A stretch of 64,000 nt of DNA from Streptomyces kanamyceticus (GTDB taxonomy: Bacteria; Actinomycetota; Actinomycetes; Streptomycetales; Streptomycetaceae). Numbering within the stretch: the first letter of the stretch is position 1; every line of letters begins with the position of its first letter. The position numbers and the translations under genes are program-made. A model generated the notes under the pieces. It searched no databases and was not told the origin of the DNA. It was given only the letters and a program-made list of their open reading frames with translations. Location: positions 1,054,001-1,118,000 of the forward strand of contig NZ_CP023699.1 of NCBI RefSeq assembly GCF_008704495.1, read 5' to 3'. Of this stretch, positions 63,494 through 64,000 are shown piece by piece.

Positions 63494-64000
63494 AAGGCGG
63501 ACGAGGACGAGGCGCAGGAGTGGCTCCAGGACATCATCGAGGCCGCGCAGGCCGGCCTGTCCCCGTCGCTGGCCACTATGAAGCTCGCGGAATACGGCGA
63601 CGCAAACATGGATCTCGCTCTGCGCGGGCTGGAGTTGAAGACCCTCGACCCATATCTCGCGGGATGGCGGGTGCGCGTGATCCCCGCCCTGGGCCACCTC
63701 GCCGTACGGATGATCACCAACGGCGTCGTCGACCGAACCGTGCAGAGTCAGCGGCTGGCAGAAGCTCTACAAGCAGGCCGAGGACGAACTCCGCGACCCA
63801 CGGCCCCTCGCCCTGCCCGACTGGGACACGCTCGTCCAATTGGCCGAGGCACTTGTGGCCGCCTCCTCCAACCAGTACCCCGGCTGGGGCGACGTCGTTC
63901 TCTTCGCCGCGAGCACCGCCGCTCGGATCGGAGAAGTCTCCGGGTGCCGCGTCGGAGACATCGACACCAGTCAGTGGATCTGGACGGTACAGCGCCAGAC
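63494..64000 (+). pseudogene. tyrosine integrase fragment, frameshifted and cut by the window edge
   Basis: The core-binding part (EAQEWLQDIIEAAQAGLSPS, LATMKLAEYGDANMDLALRG, TLDPYLAGWRVRVIPALGHL) runs in one frame to about 63750. Catalytic-domain sequence (WQKLYKQAEDELRDPRPLAL, VVLFAASTAARIGEVSGCRV) follows in another frame and includes the first catalytic Arg. About 40 residues normally between them are missing, and the N-terminus is absent. The remainder lies right of the window. Confidence 0.75.

Noticed and set aside
1..64000. CRISPR array or rRNA operon
   Set aside because: No regularly spaced repeats with unique spacers and no conserved rRNA sequence were seen on reading through the window.

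Overview
The window is high-GC actinobacterial DNA, most probably from a Streptomyces. The evidence is strong GC bias at third codon positions, many GTG starts, ATGA/GTGA gene overlaps, a modular PKS, a lasso peptide cluster, a DmdR/IdeR-type iron box and a tRNA-Pro(GGG) attachment segment of the kind used by actinobacterial integrative elements. No rRNA gene, intact tRNA gene or CRISPR array was seen.

Region 1 (1-7.1 kb) is a LuxR-type response regulator followed by a leftward sugar operon: ROK regulator, lipoprotein solute-binding protein, two permeases and two Gfo/Idh/MocA oxidoreductases. Region 2 (7.3-12.2 kb) is a complete lasso peptide cluster: a 45-codon precursor, cyclase, RRE protein, leader peptidase and a convergent ABC exporter. 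The predicted core has 22 residues with a Gly1-Glu9 ring. Region 3 (12.4-17.1 kb) is ordinary chromosome: MscS channel, cation diffusion facilitator, lipB, DoxX protein and an eRF1-like protein. It carries a 15-bp tandem repeat and a duplicated lipB 5' end.

Region 4 (17.1-29 kb) looks accessory. It has an isochorismatase/MarR pair with repeated palindromic operators, several genes with internal deletions (a GNAT, a pirin and a second GNAT), a glutaminase-STAS protein, a secreted protease, a MerR regulator, a carboxylate-amine ligase, and an 809-residue DUF4157 protein resembling contractile-injection-system cargo. Region 5 (28.5-33.3 kb) is a TetR regulator with a long palindromic operator and an MMPL plus MFS exporter operon. 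It ends in a perfect 29-bp hairpin shared with the convergent cluster that follows.

Region 6 (33.3-56.7 kb) is the most interesting part: a divergent biosynthetic cluster. The leftward operon encodes, in transcription order, a long GNAT acyltransferase, an epimerase-like SDR, an acyl-AMP ligase, an ACP, two ketoreductase-free PKS modules, a fusion of class III aminotransferase with acyl-ACP reductase, an SRPBCC protein, a halogenase-like flavoprotein, a membrane desaturase and a P450. The rightward operon encodes KAS III, ACP, KAS II and a cation/proton antiporter. I infer that a polyketide or fatty chain is reduced to an aldehyde, transaminated to an amine and possibly N-acylated. The first four leftward genes resemble in type and order the bacterial ceramide set (bCerS, CerR, acyl-ACP synthetase, ACP), with PKS and aminotransferase-reductase in place of serine palmitoyltransferase.

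Region 7 (56.7-64 kb) holds a small secreted protein, a beta-carbonic anhydrase-like protein that lacks the usual Asp/Arg dyad and is preceded by a structured RNA element, and then a displaced tRNA-Pro 3' half (att remnant). Beyond it are a secreted protease, an iron-box-controlled SDR, a helicase fragment, cutA, a regulator fragment and a broken tyrosine integrase running off the right edge. This looks like one end of a decaying integrative element.
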